A DNA stretch of 64,000 nt from positions 37,473,645-37,537,644 of the forward strand of contig OY365807.1 in NCBI GenBank assembly GCA_959347315.1, written 5' to 3'. Position 1 is the first letter of the stretch. The number at the start of each line of letters is the position of its first letter. The stretch comes from Bimastos eiseni. Its lineage: Eukaryota > Annelida > Clitellata > Crassiclitellata > Lumbricidae. Shown here piece after piece: positions 24,626 to 35,322 of this stretch. Under the pieces are notes generated by a model. The model made no database searches. It was not told the origin of the DNA and saw only the letters and a list, made by a program, of their open reading frames with translations. Both the position numbers and the translations under genes were made by a program.

Positions 24626-27150
24626 GGTGTCCTACGTTAAGATTTTACTTTCTCTGTCCGTTATATTAAACATAGGCCTATGTTTCGTTTCAATGTTTTA
24701 CTGTAGGCCTATAAAGCTTGACCGACAACTTCGCCAAGCAACCTTGAATCAACGAGATCAAAGTCCTCCAACTTGGCATAATTGTTGGCAGAATATATGC
24801 ACTATGCAGGTTATATAGCCCTAAAGCAACAATCGTAATGTAAGGACGCCGAACTCCCCCTTAAATTTTATTAGTATGACTGTGCAATTTCGATCAAGTG
24901 GTTTATAACCACGCATTTAATTATATCCTATACGTTTAAAACCATTTAACTGAACTCTACGCATTAATACTATGACGAAAAGTAACTTTTTTGCACTTAA
25001 GGTTAATCTTTATTAGATTATTAAGTGATAGTTTTATTTAGATTAGCTATTTAATGTAACTAAGGAGAGGTCATTGCGCTATATAATTGTAGTATGATGT
25101 AAGCTCTTTTATAGTGCATCCTTCCCCTTGTTGTTGTCGTCGCTATCGTTGAAGAAGTTGGGTTTCTTGTGGTTTGCAATTTACTATTTTTTATCCAGTA
25201 AAATTCCGCCATAAGCCCAAGCATCCATGGAAGGGAGCATGAGGATAGGACCTGGACACGGGCGAGGAAGGTCTTAAACCCTATCTGGCAGTGACTTCGG
25301 CTAATCGAGAAGTTAAAGAAACTCCGGCTTGATCATTGCGCTTTCGGCCGCCATTTGCATTATGGAGGTTGTGACTGAGTAATAGTTGATCGGTCACGGG
25401 CACAAGAGTTTAGCGATAGTTAATAAGTTTTAGATGTCTTCATAGCGGCCAGTAAATAGCTACGAAGATTAATATGGCGCCGAAGTATTGCGAAGAATAA
25501 TTGACTTTAGTGTAGTTCAATGTGTACATGTCATAGTGAGCAGCCTTGAACAATTGTATGGCATTAGTTGATTTGTTGTGACGCCTTTTCTTAAGTTAAG
25601 AGCTAGAAGTGTATCTCTGCATATTATTTCGTTTTGACAGGAAGTTTATGATAATTGCAATAAAGCGGCCTTTGATTTAATTGGCTATCTGAAGGCGTCG
25701 TCATTATTAATAGTATAGGCCTCACTAAGTCCTGCAATTTGCCCCATGTCAAGTAACGCCTTTGTATAGCACCGTTGTCGTCTTTATCTCGTCCAATTAT
25801 CGCCTAGTTTAGACTAAAGTCTGTCGAATGGAAAATAAGAACCCTGACGGTGAAGAGGGACCCATCGTCGCCCTTTGCCCGAGGACGCGGATGGAGGCAT
25901 AGAAGAAGATTATATGGATCTTGAAGTCACTTTCAAGATGGCGTCGAGCGAAGGTTCGACGGCGCCAGAAGGGGTGAAAGAGGCAGCCGCCTCCTTGGAC
26001 TTCTCCTTTCCTGGTGGGAACCTCGTAAGGAGGCCGGGATGCCCAGGCATACCGAACTGCTTGACTGGCCCGATCATTCATTGACTTATATAGCACCTCG
26101 ATTAAATCCATTACGACAGCATGGTCGTCGCCGCAAGGAGTCCACCACAATACAATATCTTTCTTATTGAGCCTATGACTACTCATGCATGTCAGTATAA
26201 TAGACCCACATACGATTTAAACTAGATATCCGATATGCATGCAAACTATCTAGGCCTATAATAGGCTAAGTCGATCCACTCAAATGAAAACACAGACTCA
26301 GTCAGCCCGACCTTTAGGCAGTATGCGACCGTAGGCCTATAATTTATGCATTCTATGACAATTTCTTGCTCTTAAAGCTTTTACGAGTGATAGTTTGGGT
26401 GGCATCCCAGTGGGAATGCAATCTACAGATAACACATTGGACATTGCTTAGGAATAATAGATAGGTCTAGGCCTACATGTACGTATACCAAGCACGTTAG
26501 GCTTCAATCAACTTTGATCGCGATTCGTGGTGATCACAGTCGACAAATGTACGTTTGCATCTAGGACTGCCAAAATGATCAGACCGGCGTTTTACACATT
26601 GGCTCAGATGTCGAGGGTTGGAAGGGCTTAACCCTAAATTCCTGGTAATTCCAAAATTAGCCTATCTGAGGTTGTGCCGTACTGCTTCCAGCGAATGGTA
26701 GCACATGTAAAGAATAGAGTTAAGTTAACGGAGTTTCCACTCTAATGCAATCGTGATTACTTATGAGCGAGACAATTAAAGCATGTTGAAAGACACTGCA
26801 GTGTCTCGAGCAGTTACGCCTACTCGTCTGCCGGCTTGGCCTACTTTTCTCCTGCCTGCGATATTGGAATCATCTTTGGTAAGAGCCTTCCCTTTTCCGA
26901 TCATTTCACCCAACTATCGCGCACTTGCTGTGCACATCCGTGACCTTCGTCGATGGCGCTAATTATTGTATTATAAAACTGCGTGCACAAATTATATATT
27001 CACATCAATTGTTCATTCAAAACACGACTACAGCAATTCTCTTCTTCAAAACTTTTTTCCTCTGAAAAACGCCTGTAAATAATTCAGGACGCTCTTCGCG
27101 AGCGCACCACCACCAAACCATCTATTACCTGTAACAGTTCTCAGAACACT
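24626..27150. other. Non-coding DNA rich in TAGGCCTA palindromes
   Basis: No exon was recognised. TAGGCCTA or one-off variants recur every few hundred bases, having been absent before about 24.1 kb. An AATAAA occurs at 25660. The open frames at 25809-26186 (minus) and 25875-26084 (plus) overlap each other and match no family I know. Confidence 0.45.
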
Positions 27151-27900
27151 TCATTGGCTAAAAAGTCGCATCCACTAGGCCTACAAAATTGTAGGCCTAT
27201 CTATCACTTACACTCTTCAAACCTTTCAGCCCATTCGCATTCGTCAAGACGTCAGCTACTCGAGCCCAGTGGCGTCACTGGGGTTGGTGTCACCCAGTGC
27301 GGTAAACTCTTGGTGTCACCCCTTAAAAATTTTGTCCTGTCCTAATTAATTTACTTTAAAATATGTATATGTTACAGATATTGATAAAATTATCAAATTT
27401 CGCAATAATTATTTACATAAAAAGCGAACCAGTAAACAACGTCTGTAATTTTCTGCAACCACGTGACTCCCCACGTCATTAATGGGTGCGTTTGCAAATA
27501 ACCCACGATTTTACTCCGACTCCGAGGCTCCAAGCAGCTCTGAATCTTATTCATTTAAGCACCAGACGCTCTACATGGTGGCACCCTGTGCCTGCTCATG
27601 TATTTAACAATGAACGGTTATGAAACCCGACTAGACCGAGCTATGTCTGCTTTGTCAAATTTGCAATTTTTTTATTTTGGTGTCACCCCTTGATGGTGTC
27701 ACCCGGTGCGGCCCGCACCCCCCGCACCCCCCTAGTGACGCCCCTGCTCGAACCCCTTCCAACTGTCCGGATCTACTCACTCGTCGTCATCTCGACCTCC
27801 AGTCTAATCGTTTCTGGAACCGCTTATTCATTAGTCTATGCTGCACCAGCACTTAGGAACGGACTCCCAAAATCCAAAAGCCGGTGAATAAGCTAGTCTC
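27150..27900 (+). mobile_element. Degraded LINE 3' fragment interrupted by a hAT MITE
   Basis: After the MITE, a plus-strand frame near 27850 reads VYAAPALRNGLPKSKS, which resembles the FSVAAPxLWNxLP signature at the end of LINE proteins. Before it, QPIRIRQDVSYSSP is compatible with the preceding segment. Weak on its own, but the signature recurs elsewhere in this window. Confidence 0.4.
27267..27746. mobile_element. 480-bp hAT MITE with 8-bp target duplication
   Basis: The left end is CAGTGGCGTCACTGGGG and the right end, on the minus strand, CAGGGGCGTCACTAGGGG. The 8-bp flanks CTCGAGCC (27259-27266) and CTCGAACC (27747-27754) differ at one base. TGGTGTCACCC occurs near both ends. The CAGNGGCGT ends and 8-bp duplication point to hAT. 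There is no coding capacity. Confidence 0.8.
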
Positions 27901-29080
27901 CTTTACGCGGTTTTTGTGGGCGCTGAGAAATTTTAGAAGATTTAGGCCTACATTACATTACAGTTGTCATTCTATTTACAAAATCGCGAGGCAACCGTTT
28001 GAAATGCTACTAGTCACGCAGAAAACGCATAAAAACAGACGCATAGTAAAGAAATTGTAAGAATAAAAACTTCTCGTTGAATATCATAAATCTATTCTGG
28101 CGAAGTTAAAATTCACCAGAACAAGTATGTCTCATAATTTATGTGTGTCCGATTGTAGGCCTAATAGTGAGCAGTCTGTGGAGATTTCGGCCGATCACTT
28201 GTTTGCTAGGAAGTTCTGGCAATGGTTGCAATGGTGTGTAACCATAGGCCTACGCCGTCAATCGCTAGATGCGCTGACATGAACTACAGTAGGTGCAGAC
28301 CCCAAAAGGCACGGACCACGATCTGCCGTGATTGATGAAAATTCACGCGGCGAGAATGGTCGCTTGCAATGCTGTGATGTGAGTGGACAAACACCAAGCG
28401 AAAAAGAACACTGTTCTATTAGCCTCCTAGAATAGCCAATTAACCGAGGCGGGACACTAAAACGAGCGCATTTTTAGGCGTTTTCCTGTGTCTGAGCACG
28501 GCCTTCTAAAAACACAACTTGTTAGAAGGCCGTGGTGTGAGGCAGCGCTGAAAAACCTATTATTTGGACTTTAGAAGTCGTTTTTTTAAGACCAAAGCAC
28601 CTATATAGGTTTTTTAATAGACGCAGGCCTACAGCTAAAGCCTGAGGTTGTGTTTCGAACTCTGAGAATTGTTTTAGTAGCCAACTCTTGCTGATAGCAC
28701 GCTGCATCGATTTCAAATAGGGCCTATAGTTCGTGTGCAAATATCGCGCTAAAAATCGATCGATTCAATTGGAACGGTGACGGAGGGAAGCTTTTCGTTC
28801 TTCTATTTTTTCGTGTCGATTAATTGTATTGCGATCAATTTTACACCAATCAATCAATGTATGTCATGACCGGATAAATTAAGATATTCGAAACTTTATA
28901 GGGCCTACCTAGGGCATTATACAAAAGACTAGCATAAATAATCTATTAAATCTCAAACTAACTGATTTTTTATTCGGCGTAGGTCTAACTGTAACTGTCT
29001 AAATATTAATCTGTAGGCCTACGTATCATAAGCATTGTAAAAAGCTGCGTTTTAAACAGTATGATAGTGGCCTATCTGAA
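27901..29080. other. Non-coding DNA with a 13-bp perfect hairpin
   Basis: No gene is seen. A 13-bp perfect inverted repeat lies at 28497-28534, and several TAGGCCTA palindromes occur. Confidence 0.45.
28497..28534. repeat. Perfect 13-bp inverted repeat
   Basis: CACGGCCTTCTAA and its exact complement TTAGAAGGCCGTG are separated by a 12-nt loop. No T-run follows on either side, and no gene is adjacent. Confidence 0.85.
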
Positions 29081-29089
29081 TAAATGAAA

Positions 29090-29815
29090 ATTGATTGATT
29101 GACTGAATGTAATTTCATTGCTAGGCCTATATAACGCCTCTGCAGAAATCTACTCAGAGACGCTCCCAGTCCAACATCTGCGATAGAAGACAGATTTCGG
29201 AGTATAATTTAAAAAAGGGACAGAGAGTTCCTAGGCAATGGGAGGCCATTCCAAGCAGTCGGACCCACAACCGAAAAAACACGATGCTGCGTAATATAGG
29301 CCTGAGAGAGAGGGATAAGAAAAAGACCATGCGAAGCAAAGCGAAGCATCCTGCCAGCGTCTTCTAGCGCAACAAGAAAGCATCGCTTCTGAATGTAAGT
29401 AGTTCCCGCGCCGAAAAGGCAGCGTCAGATCAGAGAAATGCGATACACTGGGGAGGAGTAACCGATGTAAACCCTCCCGCATAAAGGCGGACACGCGGCC
29501 AGTCCTACTGACCGAGGGATGCCCCTATCAAGCGTGCGATGCCAGCATGCATACAGAGTAGAAGAGCTGTAGAGATGACCTGTGACGATAGCGTGGACGA
29601 GAGTATAGGCTCAGCTGCAGCGCTGGCAGAGAGGGAACGAGAGAACCTGTAGTTGACGCAACTGATAAGAACAGCTGGAAATTGCCGAGTTAACAACTTA
29701 GCATGCTGGCCGAAACAAAGCTCCTGGTCAAGAATGACCCCAAGGTCGCGCACATGAATGCAGCGAAAGTAAAGCAGGAAAAGCATGGTGTAGCGGTGTA
29801 AATAAATTAATCTTT
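29090..29815 (-). mobile_element. CR1/L2-like LINE 3' fragment
   Basis: Minus-strand frames read HVRDLGVILDQELCFGQHA near 29760-29700 and, with frame changes, a PTAWNGLP-like signature near 29250. At the 3' end (29133-29164) is the same hairpin-bearing tail found at 43244, 59977 and 63807, followed by TTGATTGATTG at 29087-29100. Confidence 0.72.
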
Positions 29816-29949
29816 CCCAGTTGTTGGGGGAACTTGTTGCTGGGTCCTAAGCCTAATAAATACGGGTTTGCAGACCTCTGGGGCAGCCCAAAAGGGGCGG
29901 ATCCCAGTTGGACCCGATTTGATTTAAAAAAATGCCCATTCGCATACAT

Positions 29950-30399
29950 TATTCCTGATTACTGAACAAGTGCATTTAATTGCTACTGAAAGTTTGCTAA
30001 TTCGAACCCAATGAAATTGTTATTTTGGAAAAGGCAGATGACGGGATGCTAGGCTAAATTTCCCAACTGAACTCTACAACTGCATGTTTATACAATCAAC
30101 GAAATGGCCGGACGGCCCAAATGGACCTCTAGTCATGGGTGGCGTCCTTTGTCGCTTCGGAACTTCAGCGCGCATCGTATCCACCCATGCATGTAAGAAT
30201 CTGAAAGTTCCTGCATTGCATAAGAGATGGGATCTGCTGCAGCAGCAACCGTCTCTTAATTATGGTAACCTCACTTCTGAGCATAGCTATGTGCAGCTAT
30301 GGACCTAGAGTCCCTACTTGATCACAGTATGTGCAGCTATGGACCTAGAGTCCCTACTTGATCACAGTATGTAGTGGCAACTGCCGACGTCATCATCAT
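29950..30399. other. Non-coding DNA with a 40-bp tandem duplication
   Basis: The unit starting GTGCAGCTATGGACCTAGAG at 30291 is repeated exactly at 30331, giving two perfect 40-bp copies (30291-30370). Nothing else is recognised. Confidence 0.7.
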
Positions 30400-30940
30400 C
30401 CGTAGCCGTTGACTCTGGCACTATAAGGGCAGCTGTCACGGTCAGTTAGAATAGACGGGTAGATTTCACAGCGACAAACGACGGATGGTGGCAAAGTGCA
30501 TTAGCCCGTCGTCATCTCTTCTGCATTATTCAGAACGCTTGTGCGGAACCTGTTGTTGAGCGCACAGAGCGTCTGGAACCTGCCTGTCGTTCCGCTGAGC
30601 TTGTCGTTCCAGGCTGGGCGTCACCGCGTCCCGTCTCGCGGAACTTTTAAGGCCCGTATCAGACGCTATGACCGTCATGACGTGTCATGACAGCCTTCAG
30701 AGGAGGCAGAAGAAAACGATATTTCGGACGGATGCTGTGACAATCGGGTCTGTGGTCTGTAGTAGTAGAATCGTTGATGTCGTGATTCTGCTCTGAAGAC
30801 TAGAGCTAGATTAAACAACCGCTGCAGCTGCTGTCGATTCACTCAGCTGGTGGATTTGCTATAGTTTGGGTGACAAAGAGAGTGACTTTCGACGACAACG
30901 CTATTAATCGTCTATCGGAAAAGAAATTGCTGGTTAACAG
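30400..30940 (+). promoter_or_regulatory. Candidate promoter and 5' untranslated exon upstream of the peptide gene
   Basis: This stretch is visibly richer in GC and CpG than its surroundings. It contains TATAAG at 30422-30427, followed by an initiator-like TCAGTT at 30442-30447, a somewhat close spacing. A donor-like site (gttaacag then gtaatt) follows at 30941. It lies about 4.4 kb upstream of the first well-supported coding exon of the peptide gene on the same strand. The link to that gene is inference from position only. The stretch could equally be a diverged repeat. Confidence 0.22.
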
Positions 30941-33071
30941 GTAATTTAGCTTATTCTAAGTAGGCCTACCTATCCTGGCGAAACGTTATAAGCAGTAGGA
31001 CTAGGCCCTATTTATGCTTTGCTAAGTTTGGTCCCTCCGCCTGTATTGTGGAGCGAATAATTTCACAGCAACCAATCTTAAGAAAAATATATAGTTGTAA
31101 ACGTAATCATGGGCCCTAAGAGCCAAGGCAGGCCCCGAGTGAGGTGGGCACTTCTCATGGTTCATCAGGGGCCTTTATGTGTCCTCGGTTTTTCAATTTT
31201 ATCAGTTAATTTATCACATAATTAGAGAGACATTGAAAACAATAGAGTGTATGTGTAGTTGCAGCTTAACAACACTGGGTGATAAAAAATCACTAGCGTC
31301 ACCCCTCTCCTTTATCCAGGCTTGCAAATGGCACTCTCAGAGTGCAGACAGTAGCGGAGATAAAACGAAATAGAGGGAGGGAGACTGTGAGAGACAGACA
31401 GACAGACGGAAAGACACACAGAGATCAGATAATATTATTTCAAGCATTTATTAACGTTGATTCTCAGTGATTGGATGTGCGGTGGGAATAGGTGAAGGCA
31501 TGCGAAAGGTATTCACTGATTGCAAATGGGAAAGGGAGAATCATCCTTGGCCATATATAGCCTATGGGTATTTTTCACAACATAAAAACTTATCTGTAAA
31601 TTCTGGACAGTGTATTTTTAAATAAAATGCTGGAGTTGCAAATGTAAATGAAAGTAAAGGTGTTGTATTCTAATTAAAATATAAAAAACTATAATGACAT
31701 CTTAGGCCAACTCTGTCAAGTTTAAGCGCTGCTTGATATTAAGTTTGCTTCAGCAGTTCCATAAAAATATATCTGTAAATAAAAAAAAATTGCATCATCT
31801 TTATTATTCAATTATTTTTTCTTTTGAATTTGAGAGCTGCTGTGAAAAATATCCATTTATTAGTGTGCATCTGAATGAATTTATGCTCATGCACAAATGT
31901 GTTCTTTTCTACCCACATATCAGGTGACGTAGACAGACACAACACATTCTTGCTCTCTCTCTCTCTCTTTCTTTCTTTCTCTCTCCCCCTCTCCCTCTCT
32001 CTATTGCTGCCTGTCTGTTTGTCTATCTCTGTGACGGTGTGACTTGAGCCACTTGGAGTCTTGGACTTTCATTGACCATTGTCCGTATAGGCCTAAAAGA
32101 TGAGCAATGAGCATGAAGACCATGCTGCATAATCACGCTTTTGTGTTGTGAGGTCTGGAGAGCATCAGGTTTGAAGTGGTATTGTGTAAATTTGCAATTA
32201 CAATTATAGGCTTAATAACAGTTCTCAGCCAGGTCTACCTACTGAGGCTAGAAACATCAAAAGAGATACTTTTCTCAGGGACTGATCATGTTGTCTATAC
32301 TCATGCTAGAAGATAATATTGTAATTGAGTGTAGTAGCATCAATGTGCACATTATAGATTGAAATAAAATGATAAAGGAATGCTGCCAGTGGCTGATTTG
32401 GAGACTAGGATAGAAATATTTTGTTTGGTTTGGTTCAGCTGTGTGTGACCTTCTGTCAGATACTGGAATCAGTGTACAAGCTCTAGAACTACAAATCCTC
32501 CATTGTATTACCTACCACCAAGATTTGGCTGAAGGTCTGGAAAGTAAGAAACTGAAGGATACTAGGTGCAATAAACATTGCTCAGTTATTCAAATGCTCT
32601 CACCCTCCCTCTGAATAGAGTTCCCCCTCTAGAGTCTAGACTCTAGACTCCATTGGTGCTTTGCAATTGCAACTAGACATCCATTTGCTCTAATCCGCCG
32701 ATGCTTTTACGTCAGTGTACCGATACTCCTAAATTATAAATACTCTTATACCCAAACATGATCATAAAGCATGTGATGGTGAATAGGAAAGGTCCTATTT
32801 ATGAAACACATCCACGTGGAGTAACATAGATTTTAATACTGAGAGTGATTGGTGCTTATAGCATATAACCACATTACTTTGACACTGAACATTTGTCAAC
32901 TGTAGAGTGCATTAAAATTGTCTGAGAGACCATCACAGATCATCACTAAGGTGTTTAATCCTACTGGCTTAATCTTACTACTGAATCTTAAGTATTTTTG
33001 GAGAAAAAGTTGATAATTGAAATACATGAAGAAATAACCCTCCAAAGATTTTAGGTTGAAGTGAATGCAAA
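30941..33071. other. Non-coding DNA, possible intron of the peptide gene
   Basis: It contains CT microsatellites near 31951-31998 and no recognised exon. Confidence 0.4.
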
Positions 33072-33560
33072 TGGCTAGAGCTGTACCGATATCACTTTTT
33101 GCCGATTATGCCGATACCGATTATTCATTTGCCGATACCCGATCATTTGGCCGATTATTTCATTGTGTTTCCCAAGATGTCCGGTTCCAAAGATAGACCT
33201 ACATGTACTGCTACTGCCTGTTGTTGTGGTACAAGCAAAACAGTTGCTCCATAGGAAACGTATGTATACATGTAGTTTGGGACTAAACCTAGGCAGCCAA
33301 TACAGATTAGGCAAAACCGCCGTCGACCTTGCATGACGGAGGTAAAATAACTGGACGTCTTCTTCTATCAAACATGCCAATGATGCCATTCCCTCCCCAC
33401 TTTTACGACATGCCACTTTGGCCTAACATACCGGCCACCACAAGATTGGGCCAGCAGAGATGACCTGTACCGGGTGTGCCCAAGGTAATTACTATGACTC
33501 ACTCTGCACAACACCTATGTTGACACTTTTCCATGCCTACTGGGTGGTATTAAATAGAAC
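33072..33560 (+). mobile_element. hAT-like family, 5' part of a copy
   Basis: It starts TAGAGCTGTACCGATATCAC, the best-preserved left end in the window, and runs through the same interior blocks as the copy at 6905 and the fragment at 17150. No right terminal repeat (GGTACAGCTCTA) follows, so the right end is missing or degraded. Confidence 0.62.
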
Positions 33561-33975
33561 TAATTGTAAGAAGGGCAATATCAAATTTATTCTATTATTA
33601 TTGTATCAGTTTTATGGGGTGCAACATGGTTGTGTTGTTGTGCTGGATTGTCAGTTGAGAGGTCAGGGCTGAATTCCCCGCCAGGGCACAATTTGTGTCA
33701 AAATTTATGCTGTCCACATGTGCCCCTCCTAGCCAACTGACTCAACTATTATGAGTACACCATCATACACTGTCAGTGGGAAGATTAGATGATAAGGGAT
33801 AGGACCGGCCACCCGCCATCGTATGCCGAGGCTAAAAAATATGAAGTCACCAACACTTCGTACCCTTTGCTACCTCGTGCAAGTTTAAGGACTACCGGTA
33901 CTCTTCTTATTTAAGTGAGTAGAGACAACACGTCTTTATGAATGTAAGCATAGGCATACTAATTGAAGACTGAAA

Positions 33976-34111
33976 ATGAACTGCAGTATCAGTGTTGCAT
34001 TAGTTTTATGTGCACTGTGTATGTATACCGACAAGACATTAAACTGCATTAAACTGCATAAAATGAAACACATCATGTGTCCTTTGTGGAGGAGTTTGAT
34101 TTCATTATCAG
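33976..34111 (+). CDS. Possible alternative first coding exon of the peptide gene
   Basis: An ATG at 33976 opens a frame with a hydrophobic start (MNCSISVALVLCALCMY) and two further Cys (NC, MC), ending at a donor-like site (ttatcag then gtgaat) in phase 1. That is the phase needed to join the 36749 exon. This could be an alternative signal-peptide exon or a chance reading frame, because the frame stays open past the donor to 34230. There is no direct evidence of expression. Confidence 0.22.
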
Positions 34112-34233
34112 GTGAATTATATATAAGAACAGCTGAACACAGGACATCCAATAGAGAAGGCATCAGAGAAGCAATACGTGAACAGAAAGAGAAAGAGGCA
34201 GTCGTTGGAACAAATACTTTCATCCAGTGAATG

Positions 34234-34235
34234 CC

Positions 34236-34267
<32 letters not shown>

Positions 34268-34280
34268 ATATATATATATG
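34234..34280. repeat. TA/CATA microsatellite
   Basis: It is a near-uninterrupted run of TATATA with two CATA interruptions. Confidence 0.9.
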
Positions 34281-35322
34281 GCTGTTGTAATGAGTGCATC
34301 AAGTTAGATCTAACTCAATTTTCCTGTGAGATCCAATGACCAGTTAATGGACATTTTGGACAAGCTCGTAGCCCGACGTTACGATGGCTAATTGAAAGAG
34401 AAAGGCAATTGTACCAGGAATAGTCAGTTAGTCGGTCTCCCCTCGACTGCAGTGTCGAAAATGGACTTTCTATGACATACGACATGTTGCACTTTATCGC
34501 GGCAAAGACAGCTAGCGCATTGTCTTTTGTTAAGCACAGAAACCTAGATTTCTGCTGCAAAATTTTCGGATATGTTATATGTCTTGACTTTCCTGACGAT
34601 TGGATATTTCTGATTTGAACATCAGTGACAGATCAGTTTAAAAAGCAATACTAGTTGAAGTTTACAATGGAAAGCACAAGTACGGAAGACTTTGCATGCC
34701 GAGGCTAAGAACATCTTAAGCCATGGGTATTATTTCACGATTGTATAGGTAGGGCACCTGGTAGGTGACAGTTAAAAATGGCAATCAAATTTTGAGAGAA
34801 TGGGAACATGATCTGAAAATAAAACTCTACAGAAGTAACAGATTGAAGTGATTTAGAATCAAACTAGTTATCAATACATCCAAGGCGTGATCCTTATTAT
34901 GCGTAAGAAAGGTAATGTGCCCTTGTATGTCAAACCCTTCTAACAAATTAAGAAATGCCAATGAGCAATGATTTGCCAAATCCATGGGTGTTAAAGTCAC
35001 TGTTGATAGTTATTTTAAAAGGAGAGGTAATTAAGTACTCAAGTGTGACTGAAATTCACATATGAAGGGGATTGCCAGTCCTCACACTCACCATCTGATC
35101 TCCTAACTCACAGTGTACTACTGTAGCCAGCATACTCAATGAAGATGGTTGCGCTAGGAGACACAGGTAGGCAGAAATATCTAAAACTGCCTGCCATTGG
35201 GAGCATATTCTAGGTTGACAGCCCAGCTAACCACTAAACTATTGTGCTCCCCATATTGTTATTAATGAAAATTAAGTGAACGATAATTTGTTCATTAAAC
35301 CTTGTTGGATTGATCTGTTAAG

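Noticed and set aside
25875..26084. Plus-strand frame containing EDYMDLEVTF, superficially like the second half of the ASK SAM domain
   Set aside because: The resemblance covers only a few residues, the conserved R-D-D-L and G-G-M-L-C blocks are missing, and an antisense frame of similar length overlaps it.
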